Assembly (NCBI RefSeq): GCF_002979435.1
Contig: NZ_PCOV01000003.1
Location: forward strand, 434,001 to 498,000
From: Microbacterium sp. MYb66
Lineage (GTDB): Bacteria; Actinomycetota; Actinomycetes; Actinomycetales; Microbacteriaceae
Direction: 5' to 3'
Length of the DNA: 64,000 nt
Shown: positions 9,197-16,981 of the stretch, piece after piece
How positions within the stretch are numbered: position 1 is the stretch's first letter
Layout of the letters: the number at the start of each line of letters is the position of its first letter
The notes under the pieces: generated by a model
What the model saw: the letters and a program-made list of their open reading frames with translations, nothing else
Told to the model about the DNA's origin: nothing
The model's database searches: none
Program-made: the position numbers and the translations under genes

Positions 9197-9652
9197 ATGA
9201 CCATCACCACCACGACCCATCTGAACTTCCGCGGCACGGCCCGCCAGGCGCTCGACTTCTACCGGTCGGTGTTCGGCGGCGAGGTCACCGCGGCCACCTA
9301 CGGCCAGTTCGGGATGCCCGAAGGCGTGCCCGGTTTCGACAAGATCGTGTTCGGACAGCTCGACTCCGCCGACGGCATCCGGCTCATGGCCTACGACATT
9401 CCCGGGCAGGACGACCCCGACCCGGTGGCGACGGCGGGGAACACCCACCGTGAGAACGGGGCGACGATCACCGACCGCACGTTCTTCCAGTCGCTGCGGG
9501 CCGACTCCCTCGACGAGATCCAGCGCTACTGGGACGGCTTGGCCGAAGACGCGACCGTGATCGAACCGCTGGCGGCCTCGGCCTGGTCGGCGGGCTTCGG
9601 CATGCTCACCGACCGCTTCGGCGTGACCTGGGTGCTCGACGTCGCCCGCTGA
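9197..9652 (+). CDS. PhnB-like VOC family protein
   Basis: 151 residues beginning at ATG 9197 with AAGGAGA just upstream. The fold signature LNFRGTARQALDFYRSVFGG followed by YGQFGMPEG is characteristic of PhnB/3-demethylubiquinone-methyltransferase-like VOC proteins. The C-terminal half (PLAASAWSAGFGMLTDRFGV) matches the same group. Members are small cytoplasmic dimers, mostly of unknown substrate. It lies divergent to a WYL regulator, a pairing common in actinobacteria, and is followed by a strong terminator at 9683-9716. Confidence 0.9.
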   Translation: MTITTTTHLNFRGTARQALDFYRSVFGGEVTAATYGQFGMPEGVPGFDKIVFGQLDSADGIRLMAYDIPGQDDPDPVATAGNTHRENGATITDRTFFQSLRADSLDEIQRYWDGLAEDATVIEPLAASAWSAGFGMLTDRFGVTWVLDVAR

Positions 9653-9682
9653 CCCCGCTGCCGAACACCCCCTTTCGTTCGG

Positions 9683-9716
9683 CCCGGCCCCTTGCGTGCG
9701 CAGACAAGGGGCCGGG
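9683..9716. terminator. Strong hairpin terminator between convergent genes
   Basis: A perfect 12-bp stem (CCCGGCCCCTTG at 9683-9694 with CAAGGGGCCGGG at 9705-9716) and a 10-base loop lie between the VOC gene end (9652) and the convergent SGNH hydrolase end (9767). No long T-run follows, as is usual at high GC. Confidence 0.7.
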
Positions 9717-9766
9717 TCGGATTCAGAGGGCCGGGTCGGCATCCGAACGCGGCTGCGCGAAGACCG

Positions 9767-10522
9767 TCACACGGGAGGCCACTGCGGATGCCGCGCCACG
9801 GCCACCCGCGCCGACAGGTCCGCGAGCACGCGCGACCCGCCACCGGCGGCGCCCGCGGCACCGGCGGCACCGGTGAACCCGAGCGCCCCGGCCCAGCCGA
9901 GCGCGAGCAGGGCATGCCCCGCGGCGTTCGGGTGGAACGCGTCGTCGAGCAGTCCCCACGGCATGCCGTCGTTGCCGGGGCCCGTCCCGGCCGAGAACTC
10001 CGCGAACGCGGCGTACTGATCGACCAGGATCACGTCGTCGTGCGCGGCCACGTCGCGGATCGCCTGCGCGAACTCACCGAGGCGTGCACGATCGGGGGCA
10101 TGCCGCAGGTCGGCGGTCGGCGGTGTCTGCAGCACGGGCACGGCGCCGAGCATCCGTACCCGACGCACGAACTCCGCGATCGACTCCGCGAACGTCGGCA
10201 CCTCGATCACGGGGTCGAGCCATTCGGCGGTGCAGTCGTTCGTACCGATCATGAGCGTCACCACGTCGGGCCGCCAGTGCGCGACGCGGCGGTCGAAGTC
10301 GCCCAGGATCAGGTCGGCCCGCCACCCCGTGACCGCGGTGTTGATCACGGCATCCTGCACCCGTCCGGCATCGCCGCGGATCAGCTCGTGCAGGTGGTCG
10401 ACATAGTTGCGAGCCCCGCGGGTGTGGATGAGGCCGTGCGTGATCGAGTCGCCCGTGAACACCCAGGTGAGCGGTGCTCCGGAGGCGAGCAGCCCTCGGA
10501 GCACCGCGCGGTCGTCGGTCAA
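9767..10522 (-). CDS. SGNH/GDSL-type hydrolase
   Basis: About 251 residues. SGNH blocks are clear: GDSITHG (nucleophile Ser), a block II glycine in NTAVTGWRADL, MIGTNDCT (block III Asn), and DDAFHPNAAGH (block V Asp/His). The family includes esterases, lipases and carbohydrate deacetylases. No signal peptide is visible, so it is probably cytoplasmic. The likely start is TTG 10522, because TTGA overlaps the stop of the upstream gene (10519-10522), indicating translational coupling; a later GTG is the alternative. As last gene of the sugar locus it may de-acylate imported glycan fragments (inference). Confidence 0.87.
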   Translation of the reverse strand: MTDDRAVLRGLLASGAPLTWVFTGDSITHGLIHTRGARNYVDHLHELIRGDAGRVQDAVINTAVTGWRADLILGDFDRRVAHWRPDVVTLMIGTNDCTAEWLDPVIEVPTFAESIAEFVRRVRMLGAVPVLQTPPTADLRHAPDRARLGEFAQAIRDVAAHDDVILVDQYAAFAEFSAGTGPGNDGMPWGLLDDAFHPNAAGHALLALGWAGALGFTGAAGAAGAAGGGSRVLADLSARVAVARHPQWPPV

Positions 10523-11694
10523 CGGCTCACCTGAAGCTGCACGTCGATGAACCGCGGCCGGTAGATCGAGGCGTCGTCGTACACGTCGCCCACGTTGTCG
10601 AACGTGTTCACGTTGTACGAGACGAGGATGCGGTTGCCCTGTCGCAGATTCGGATGCTCGTGCGCGTTGTAGGTGAACACGTCGGGGTCTCCGTAGCTGC
10701 CGAGCGCCCCGGTCTCCGGCGTGCGGTACAGCTCGACCGGGTCGGTGAAGGGTCCGGTGGGCGAGCACGAGGTACGCGCGACGATGCGGGTGCTGAACAG
10801 CTCGGACGTGTCCTGCGTCACGAGCAGGTAGCCGTCGCGGAACGGGGCGACGCTGAACTCGTTGGCGACGTAGGGCACCACGGGCACGGCATCCGCCTCG
10901 GCCGCTGACCAGGTCGTGCCGTTCCAGTACGTCCAGGCGCCTTTGAGCCCGTCGTTCCCCTGCGCCCTGGCGACGTAGGCCGAGCGCACTCCGCCGGGGT
11001 CGGCGATGCCGTAGATGTAGGTCGTGCCGCGCTCCTCGAGGGTCCACGAGCCCCAGTTGATGCCGGTCGCCGATGGCAGGTCGACGATCGAGTCGAGCTG
11101 CAGCGTCTGACCGTCGAGCGTGGCGAGGCGGTTCGCGGTCCACGCGAAGTCCCACTGCCCGGTGCCGGTGCGCGCGAACTGCAGCAGCGGCACCTGCACC
11201 GTGCCGTGCCGGCCGGGCGTCGGGTCGCCGATCCAGTACCACTTGCCGTCGGGCTCGGGCGGGATGATGCCGGCCGGGTCCTCGGGGGTGCCGCCGGTGA
11301 TGGTCGTGAGGTCGCCGCGGCGGTCCTGCACCACGACCGAGTTGTTCACGAACGGAGAATCGGTCGGGCGCGAGCCGTCGGGGTTCACGGTGCCGAGGAA
11401 GGTGTCCGAGAAGAGCCAGCCGGTCTTCCCCTTGCCGAGCGGCATCGAGTAGGTGCTGTCGCCGCCGGTCCACTCCCCGCCGGTGTTCCCGTAGGTCGTG
11501 AAGGTCTCGGTCAGGTTCTGGTTCACGCTCGACGTCGCCGTGAGCGTCTTGTCGACCAGCGAGCACTGCCCGGGGCCGTGCCCACCGCCGTGGCCGCCGC
11601 CCGCGGGAACGGCCGCGCTCGCCGGGGCGGCGAACAGGACTCCCGCGCAGAGGGATGCTGCGGCGAGACCCGCCGCGATCATGCGTCTTCTCAT
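10519..11694 (-). CDS. Secreted DUF4185/five-bladed-propeller-like protein
   Basis: 391 residues from ATG 11694, with AAGGAG eight bases upstream. A Sec signal peptide (MRRRMIAAGLAAASLCAGVLFAAPASA, approximate cleavage after ASA) is followed by a Gly/His-rich linker and a globular domain. Repeated aromatic strands such as WLFSDTFLGTV, WYWIGDPT, YIYGIADPG, YLLVTQDTS and YGDPDVFTYNAHEHP resemble DUF4185 and DUF5005 propellers, which are distant relatives of glycosidase families 32, 43 and 68. A glycan-binding or glycosidase role is likely but not shown. It sits between the big glycosidase-like gene and the SGNH hydrolase, in the same direction. Confidence 0.8.
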   Translation of the reverse strand: MRRRMIAAGLAAASLCAGVLFAAPASAAVPAGGGHGGGHGPGQCSLVDKTLTATSSVNQNLTETFTTYGNTGGEWTGGDSTYSMPLGKGKTGWLFSDTFLGTVNPDGSRPTDSPFVNNSVVVQDRRGDLTTITGGTPEDPAGIIPPEPDGKWYWIGDPTPGRHGTVQVPLLQFARTGTGQWDFAWTANRLATLDGQTLQLDSIVDLPSATGINWGSWTLEERGTTYIYGIADPGGVRSAYVARAQGNDGLKGAWTYWNGTTWSAAEADAVPVVPYVANEFSVAPFRDGYLLVTQDTSELFSTRIVARTSCSPTGPFTDPVELYRTPETGALGSYGDPDVFTYNAHEHPNLRQGNRILVSYNVNTFDNVGDVYDDASIYRPRFIDVQLQVSR

Positions 11695-11737
11695 CTCGAT
11701 CACTCCTTCGTGTTCGTGGGGTACTGCGAGGACGTGT

Positions 11738-13858
11738 TCAGCGCCCGGGGGTCTCGGAGATCCCTCCGGAGGCGTCGATGTCGTAGGTGCTGTCGCCCAC
11801 GCGCAGGCCGCGCAGCACCGCGTGCGGGTCGAGTGCGGCGACGCAGCCGGCCGCGCGGACGGTGCCGTCAGCCGCGACGGAGACGCCGAACAGCGCCTCG
11901 ATCACGAGCTCGACCCAGGCGCCTGACGACGAGCACGACCAGTCGATGATGTACGGCAGCTGCGGCGGGGCCTTGCGCGCTCCGCCGTTGATACCCGGCA
12001 CGGCTTCCTCGACGAAGTGCGCCTGACCCATCGGGCCCTGGTTCGCCGTGCGCGACAACCCCTCGATCCACGACGTGAGCACCTCGGGGGCGCCGAGCGC
12101 GGCCAGGGCTCGTCCGGCATCCGCAGGCCAGGCGGGGTAGGCGCCGTTCCACTGATGGTCGGGCCGAGGGCTGTAGCTGGCGTCGGGGTCCCAGGGCGAG
12201 AGCGCCCGCATCCAGTTGTCGGTCTGCAGCTCGCGCTGGAAGAACGAGACCATCTCGTCGCGGATGCGCGGTGCGAGGTCGTCGGCGATCGTCGTGCCGA
12301 CCACGCTGAAGTCGTAGCAGTGCCGCACCGGCAACTGCGTGCCGTCGGGCTGCCCCGCGGCGAAGATGCCCTGGCCGGGGAGGTAGCGCTCGATCACGGC
12401 CGGGAGCAGGGCGTCGGCCTCGGCGCGCAGTTCCGCGCCGGCACCGGAGTCGCCCCGCAGCTCGGCGAGCGAGGCCGCCGTCCGCATGCTCCAGACGTTC
12501 GCGGCGTTGAGGCTCGCGACCTCGTGCGTGTACGAGCTGACGCACTCGAGCAGGTTGTCGATCTCCCCGTAGTCGGCGAGTGCTGTGTCTCGGCGCAACT
12601 CCTTCCACGCCGTCGCCCACTGCCGCACCGACTCGGCGATGGTCTGATCGCCGACGATCTCGTCGAGGAACGCGGTGTCGCCGGTGAAGCGCACGTAGTC
12701 GTGCACGAGCCGGGTCATGGCGTAGTCGTTCACGGAGTACCAGCGCCCGACCGGCCCGCCGGTGAGCGACGAGGTGCCGAAGTGCGAGTGGATGTCGAGC
12801 GAGATCCAGTGCCGTACCTGGTTCCGCATCTCGGCGGGGTCGAGCAGCGCATGGCTGACGGAGCTCAGGCTGTAGTCCCAGATGAACGTGGTGGTGCCCC
12901 AGTAGTTGGGCATGAGGGTGTCGTAAGAGCGCCCGAGCACGTTCCCGGCGAAGTCGCGGCGGAACCAGATCACGCCGAGCACCGCCCACCAGTACAGGCG
13001 GCGCAGCGGAGCGGATGCCGTCTCCAGCACCGGCAGCGCGCCGGAGAACTCCCCGTCGTCGGGGTCGAACGCGGCGTGCAGCTGCCGGTTCCAGAAGTCC
13101 TCGGCCGCGGCGACGGCGCCGGGCACATCGGTGGTCACGGCGTCGTACGTGCGCGCCGCATCGTCCCGGGAGAGCCCGACCGCCTGCACGTACGCGGTGC
13201 GCGCGATCCCCCCGGCCGGCACGGCGAGCACCACCGCAAGCTCACCGCCGCGCCCGTTGCCGCCGATGCCGGTGTCGAACGCGTCGGGGAGGTCGGCCAC
13301 CCCGCTCAGCGCCGCCGATCCGCCCGCCAGCCCCTGCACGCTCCAGGCCGCGGCATCCGCCGACGAGAACACCAGGCGCTCGCCGTCGACCGTCGCGGTG
13401 TCGCGTTCCGAGGGAGACTCGGCGTCGAGCCAGGCCTCCTGCGAGCGCGTGACCCGGGCAGCCGCCGAGAGTCCGATCCGCACCTCCCGGTCCGATCCGC
13501 CGGTGTTGCGCACCGCGATGTCGATCGCCACCGCCGTCTTCCCCGGCACGCACACCGTCGTGGTCTCGATCTCGAGTCCACCGACGGTCGCCCGCCGCAC
13601 CACGCGGTCCGCCCGCCACTCGTGCGTCACGGGCACGCCGTACGACGCGAAGAGACGGCCGTCGACGAACAGCACCGCGGTCTGAGTGAGCCCCTGCGAC
13701 ACGGGCGGGAACTGCACGGCGCTGATCGCGGTCAGGTCGTGGTCGACGCGCACGGTGCCGAGCATGTTCGTGAGGCCGGTCGGCGCGATCATGTCGTCGT
13801 AGTGGTGGGTGACCGCATCGGCGGCGAGGTCGTCGACGGTGGGGATGAGCGGATGCAT
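11738..13858 (-). CDS. Large (alpha/alpha)6-type glycosidase-like protein
   Basis: 706 residues without a signal peptide. The N-terminal third is beta-sandwich-like. The rest is a helical barrel with aromatic, acidic loops: NYWGTTTFIWDYS, FGTSSLTGGPVGRWYSVNDYAM, YGEIDNLLECVSSYTHEV, RPDHQWNGAYPAWPADAG and DWSCSSSGAWVELV. The layout (beta-sandwich plus six-hairpin barrel plus small C-terminal sheet) resembles GH15, GH65, GH95 and related families, and candidate acids are in WDYS, DYGEID and the late VEEA segment. I cannot assign a CAZy family. It is downstream of the ABC permeases and presumably cleaves the imported oligosaccharide in the cytoplasm. AAAGG precedes ATG 13858. Confidence 0.8.
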   Translation of the reverse strand: MHPLIPTVDDLAADAVTHHYDDMIAPTGLTNMLGTVRVDHDLTAISAVQFPPVSQGLTQTAVLFVDGRLFASYGVPVTHEWRADRVVRRATVGGLEIETTTVCVPGKTAVAIDIAVRNTGGSDREVRIGLSAAARVTRSQEAWLDAESPSERDTATVDGERLVFSSADAAAWSVQGLAGGSAALSGVADLPDAFDTGIGGNGRGGELAVVLAVPAGGIARTAYVQAVGLSRDDAARTYDAVTTDVPGAVAAAEDFWNRQLHAAFDPDDGEFSGALPVLETASAPLRRLYWWAVLGVIWFRRDFAGNVLGRSYDTLMPNYWGTTTFIWDYSLSSVSHALLDPAEMRNQVRHWISLDIHSHFGTSSLTGGPVGRWYSVNDYAMTRLVHDYVRFTGDTAFLDEIVGDQTIAESVRQWATAWKELRRDTALADYGEIDNLLECVSSYTHEVASLNAANVWSMRTAASLAELRGDSGAGAELRAEADALLPAVIERYLPGQGIFAAGQPDGTQLPVRHCYDFSVVGTTIADDLAPRIRDEMVSFFQRELQTDNWMRALSPWDPDASYSPRPDHQWNGAYPAWPADAGRALAALGAPEVLTSWIEGLSRTANQGPMGQAHFVEEAVPGINGGARKAPPQLPYIIDWSCSSSGAWVELVIEALFGVSVAADGTVRAAGCVAALDPHAVLRGLRVGDSTYDIDASGGISETPGR

Positions 13859-13889
13859 GGTGCCTTTCGAGGGGCGGGAGGAGAGGGGA

Positions 13890-14702
13890 TCAGTACTGTC
13901 CGAGCGCGAGGCCCTTGGCGAAGAACCGCTGGGTGCACAGGAACAGCACCACGGTGGGGAGCGAGACGAGCACGGCCGCGGCGAGCACGACCGACATCTG
14001 AGCCCCGCCGTAGGTGCTCTGCATGCCGGACAGAGTGGTGATGATCGGGCGGATGTCGTCGGACTGGCTGAGCGTCAGGCCGAGGAGCAGGTCGTTCCAC
14101 ACGAACGTCGCCTGCAGGATGAAGATCGCGACCAGCGCGCTCGACGCCATCGGCAGGTACAGCCGCACGAAGATGCGCCAGGTCGTGGCGCCGTCGAGCA
14201 CCGCGGCCTCGAACACGTTGTGCGCGACGCCGGTGAAGAAGTTGCGCATCACGAATGCCGAGAACGGGATCGAGATGACCGTGTAGATGATCACCATGCC
14301 CACCCGGGTGTCGAACAGGCCGATGCGCGAGTACGCGTCGAACAGTGGCAGCAGCACCATCTGCAGCGGGAACACCGTGCCGCCGAAGATCACGACGAAC
14401 CACAGGAAGCCGCGCTTGAGACGCAGGGCCACGATCGCGAATCCGGCGGCGGCGCCCACGAGCACGGCGATGGTCGGAGAGACGATCGAGTAGATCAGGG
14501 TGCTCAGGATGCTGTCGCCGATGCCCGAGAGCTCGAACGCATCGGCGAAGTTCTGGAACAGGTGGAACTCGGTGGGGATCCACGACTCTTTCGACGTGAA
14601 GGTGAGCGGGTCCTTCATCGCGTTCACGACGAGGAGGTACGCGGGCAGCAGCCACACGATCCCGAGGATGACGAGGACGGCGGTGCGGATGATCTTCGAC
14701 AT
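13890..14702 (-). CDS. Carbohydrate ABC transporter permease, MalG type
   Basis: 270 residues with six predicted TM helices. The EAA loop that contacts the ATPase is EAAVLDGATTWRIFVRLYLP, the CUT1-family MalG form. The start is ATG 14702, which shares one base with the stop of the upstream permease (TGATG), so the two are translationally coupled. It forms the importer with the permease at 14702 and the lipoprotein at 15586. No ATP-binding subunit is encoded here, so a shared MsiK-type ATPase is expected. Confidence 0.93.
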   Translation of the reverse strand: MSKIIRTAVLVILGIVWLLPAYLLVVNAMKDPLTFTSKESWIPTEFHLFQNFADAFELSGIGDSILSTLIYSIVSPTIAVLVGAAAGFAIVALRLKRGFLWFVVIFGGTVFPLQMVLLPLFDAYSRIGLFDTRVGMVIIYTVISIPFSAFVMRNFFTGVAHNVFEAAVLDGATTWRIFVRLYLPMASSALVAIFILQATFVWNDLLLGLTLSQSDDIRPIITTLSGMQSTYGGAQMSVVLAAAVLVSLPTVVLFLCTQRFFAKGLALGQY

Positions 14703-15577
14703 CACATCTCCTTCTTCGGGGAGAGCTGCTGACGCAGGTACAGCACCGACGCGACCAGGGTGATGACGGTGAGGAACACCGCGATCGCCGAGCCGAGTCC
14801 GTAGTCGCTGTTCACGAACGTCTCCTTGTACATCGTCAGTGCCAGGGTTTCCGAGACCGTGCCCGGGCCGCCCTTGGTCATGCCCCAGACGATGTCGAAG
14901 GTCTTCAGGCTCGCGACGATCGAGAGCCCGACGACCACCGCCGTGAGCGGGCGGAGCATCGGCCACAGGATGCTGGTGAACAGGCGCACGCCTCCGGCGC
15001 CGTCGATGCGCGCGGCTTCTAGCGGCTCCTTCGGGATGGCCTGCAGGCCGATCGTGAACAGCAGCGCGTTCACGCCGACGCCCTGCCACGAGGAGGCGAT
15101 GATCATGACGATCGTGTTGAGCGGAGCATCCAGCAGCCACCGCGGCGGGTCTGTCACGCCGAACGCGGCGAGGGCCTGGTCGAGCGCTCCGCCGGAGGAG
15201 AGGATGAACGACCACACCACGCCGACGCCGATGCCGGAGAGGGCGTAGGGGATGAGGAAGGGGAGGCGCAGCCAGATGCCGCCGCCGAGGTTCCAGGTCA
15301 GCAGCGCGATCGCGAGACCGATGCCGACCGGGACGATCAGGGTGCCGATCACCCAGAGCACGGTGTTCATCGCCGAGCCCACGAAGTCGCCGTCGGTCAG
15401 CATCTCGACGTAGTTGTCGAGGCCGATCCACTGGGGGCTCCCGAGCCCGTTGTACTTCGTGAAGCTGAGGAACACCGTCCACAGCAGCGGCAGGTAGAGC
15501 AGGACTGCGACCAGGATCACGCCCGGGGCGATGAAGCCCCGGGCGGACCACTGGTACGGCGTCTTCTGGTGCGCCAT
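14702..15577 (-). CDS. Carbohydrate ABC transporter permease, MalF type
   Basis: 291 residues, about six TM helices, with the EAA motif EAARIDGAGGVRLFTSILWP near the C-terminus, typical of CUT1 sugar importers. It starts 8 bp after the binding-protein stop and overlaps the next permease by one base. In actinobacteria such operons lack their own ATPase and use a common one (MsiK/UgpC type), consistent with its absence here. The substrate is most likely an oligosaccharide, judging by the neighbouring glycosidase-like genes. Confidence 0.93.
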   Translation of the reverse strand: MAHQKTPYQWSARGFIAPGVILVAVLLYLPLLWTVFLSFTKYNGLGSPQWIGLDNYVEMLTDGDFVGSAMNTVLWVIGTLIVPVGIGLAIALLTWNLGGGIWLRLPFLIPYALSGIGVGVVWSFILSSGGALDQALAAFGVTDPPRWLLDAPLNTIVMIIASSWQGVGVNALLFTIGLQAIPKEPLEAARIDGAGGVRLFTSILWPMLRPLTAVVVGLSIVASLKTFDIVWGMTKGGPGTVSETLALTMYKETFVNSDYGLGSAIAVFLTVITLVASVLYLRQQLSPKKEM

Positions 15578-15585
15578 CCGCCCGC

Positions 15586-16854
15586 TTACTCCTGCTCTGC
15601 CCAGTACTTGTCAGCGGTGGCCTGGATCTTCTCCAGGAACGGCATCGGGTCGCCGGGGTTGGCGTTGAACGCACCGAACTGCTCGATCGCGGTGGTCACG
15701 ATCTCGGTGGGCATGGCCTCGAAGAACCGGTCGTACAGCATGTAGTCGTCGCCGGCGATCTCGGTGCCGAGCTCGGCGAGGGCGGGGTCTGCGACCTTCG
15801 CCTTCGGGTTGAACGCCACGTCGCCGTGCGCGTCGTTCCAGGCGGTCTGCGCGTCGGGCGACATCCACCACTCGGCGTAGGCGAGTCCGAGGTCACGCTG
15901 CTTCGAGTTCTCGGCCGTGCAGATCGGACCCGACTCGACGGCCACCGGGGTGGCGTCCAGGTCGTCGCTGACGGCCGGGATCGCGAACATCCCGTAGTCG
16001 TCGGTGGTCATGCCCGCGCCCTCGAGGTTGCCCGCGAAGAACGTGCCGAAGTTGATCATGGCGTAGTCGCCCTGCTTGAGGCCGACCGCGGGATCGGTGG
16101 TGCTGCCCGCGTCGCTGAACCAGCCGGCCTTCTGCTCGTCGAGCCACACGTTCATGACGTCGACGATCTCGGGATCGGTGTACTTGACGTCGCCCGTGGT
16201 GAGCCCGGCGTACAGGTCGGGGTCGGTCGAGGCGACCAGGTGCTGGAACCACTGGAACGTGAAGAGCACGCTGGTCTGGTAGTACGGGGTGACCCCGGCG
16301 TCCTTCAGCGTCTCGGCGGCATCATTCAGCTCGTCCCAGGTGGTGGGCACCTCGACGCCGTTGTCGGCGAACGCGGCCTTGTTGTAGAACATGATCCAGT
16401 AGGCGATGTTCATCGGCACGCAGTACTGCTTGTCGTCGAACGTGTAGCTGTCGCGCAGGTCCTCGCTCACCCAGCCCTCGTCGACCGCCTTGGTCCAGAT
16501 GTCGGTGGTCTCGGCGACCAGGCCCTCGTCGACCAGCTGCTTGAGCGAGTCGCCGGTGTGCCAGGTGAACAGGCCCGGCGACTTGTCGGTGCGGAACGAC
16601 TGCTTGATGAAGGCGTCGTACTGGTTCGCGTCCGAGTAGCCGGTGGTCTTGAGGGTGATGTCGACGGCCTCGCCGCTGACCTCGTTGAGCGACTCGAAGT
16701 CGGGCTTCCACGCCGCCTTGTCGGTGTAGAAGTTGAGCGTGCCGGTCACCTCGCCGCCGTCCCCGGATCCGGAGTCGCCGGAGCATCCGGCCAGAGCCAG
16801 GGTGCCGAGGAGGAGACCGGCCGCGGCAGCGGCGATCGTGCGTCGCGAAATCAT
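15586..16854 (-). CDS. Sugar ABC transporter substrate-binding lipoprotein
   Basis: 422 residues. The N-terminus is a lipoprotein signal with lipobox LALAGC, lipidated Cys at about residue 24, then a Gly/Ser linker. The mature part is a family 1 extracellular solute-binding protein (LNFYTDKAAWKPDFE, LKQGDYAMINFGTFF, AYAEWWMSPDAQTAW). It anchors on the outer face of the membrane and hands sugar to the two permeases downstream. GGGAG six bases before ATG 16854 supports the start. A LacI-type operator (16874-16887) sits just upstream, so it should be the first gene of the transporter operon and repressed in the absence of inducer. Confidence 0.95.
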   Translation of the reverse strand: MISRRTIAAAAAGLLLGTLALAGCSGDSGSGDGGEVTGTLNFYTDKAAWKPDFESLNEVSGEAVDITLKTTGYSDANQYDAFIKQSFRTDKSPGLFTWHTGDSLKQLVDEGLVAETTDIWTKAVDEGWVSEDLRDSYTFDDKQYCVPMNIAYWIMFYNKAAFADNGVEVPTTWDELNDAAETLKDAGVTPYYQTSVLFTFQWFQHLVASTDPDLYAGLTTGDVKYTDPEIVDVMNVWLDEQKAGWFSDAGSTTDPAVGLKQGDYAMINFGTFFAGNLEGAGMTTDDYGMFAIPAVSDDLDATPVAVESGPICTAENSKQRDLGLAYAEWWMSPDAQTAWNDAHGDVAFNPKAKVADPALAELGTEIAGDDYMLYDRFFEAMPTEIVTTAIEQFGAFNANPGDPMPFLEKIQATADKYWAEQE

Positions 16855-16873
16855 TCAGAACTCCCTTGTTCGT

Positions 16874-16887
16874 TGGTATCGTTACCA
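16874..16887. promoter_or_regulatory. LacI-family operator before the sugar-binding-protein gene
   Basis: TGGTATCGTTACCA is a 14-bp near-perfect palindrome with a central CG, located 20 bp upstream of the lipoprotein start. It matches the LacI/GalR operator style and resembles the sites at 19762 and 20879, so the local LacI protein is the likely ligand. Confidence 0.75.
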
Positions 16888-16981
16888 GAAATCTGGTTTC
16901 ACGCTACCAAGGTGATGAGTGCGGTGCAAGGGATTCCCTTGCGGGATCCTCGCGGGTGGTGCGTCATTGCCGGTGCTGTGT

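Noticed and set aside
12017..14041. A 674-codon + frame opposite the glycosidase-like gene
   Set aside because: Antisense shadow; low-complexity Arg/Val/Gly content, no ribosome-binding site and no domain.
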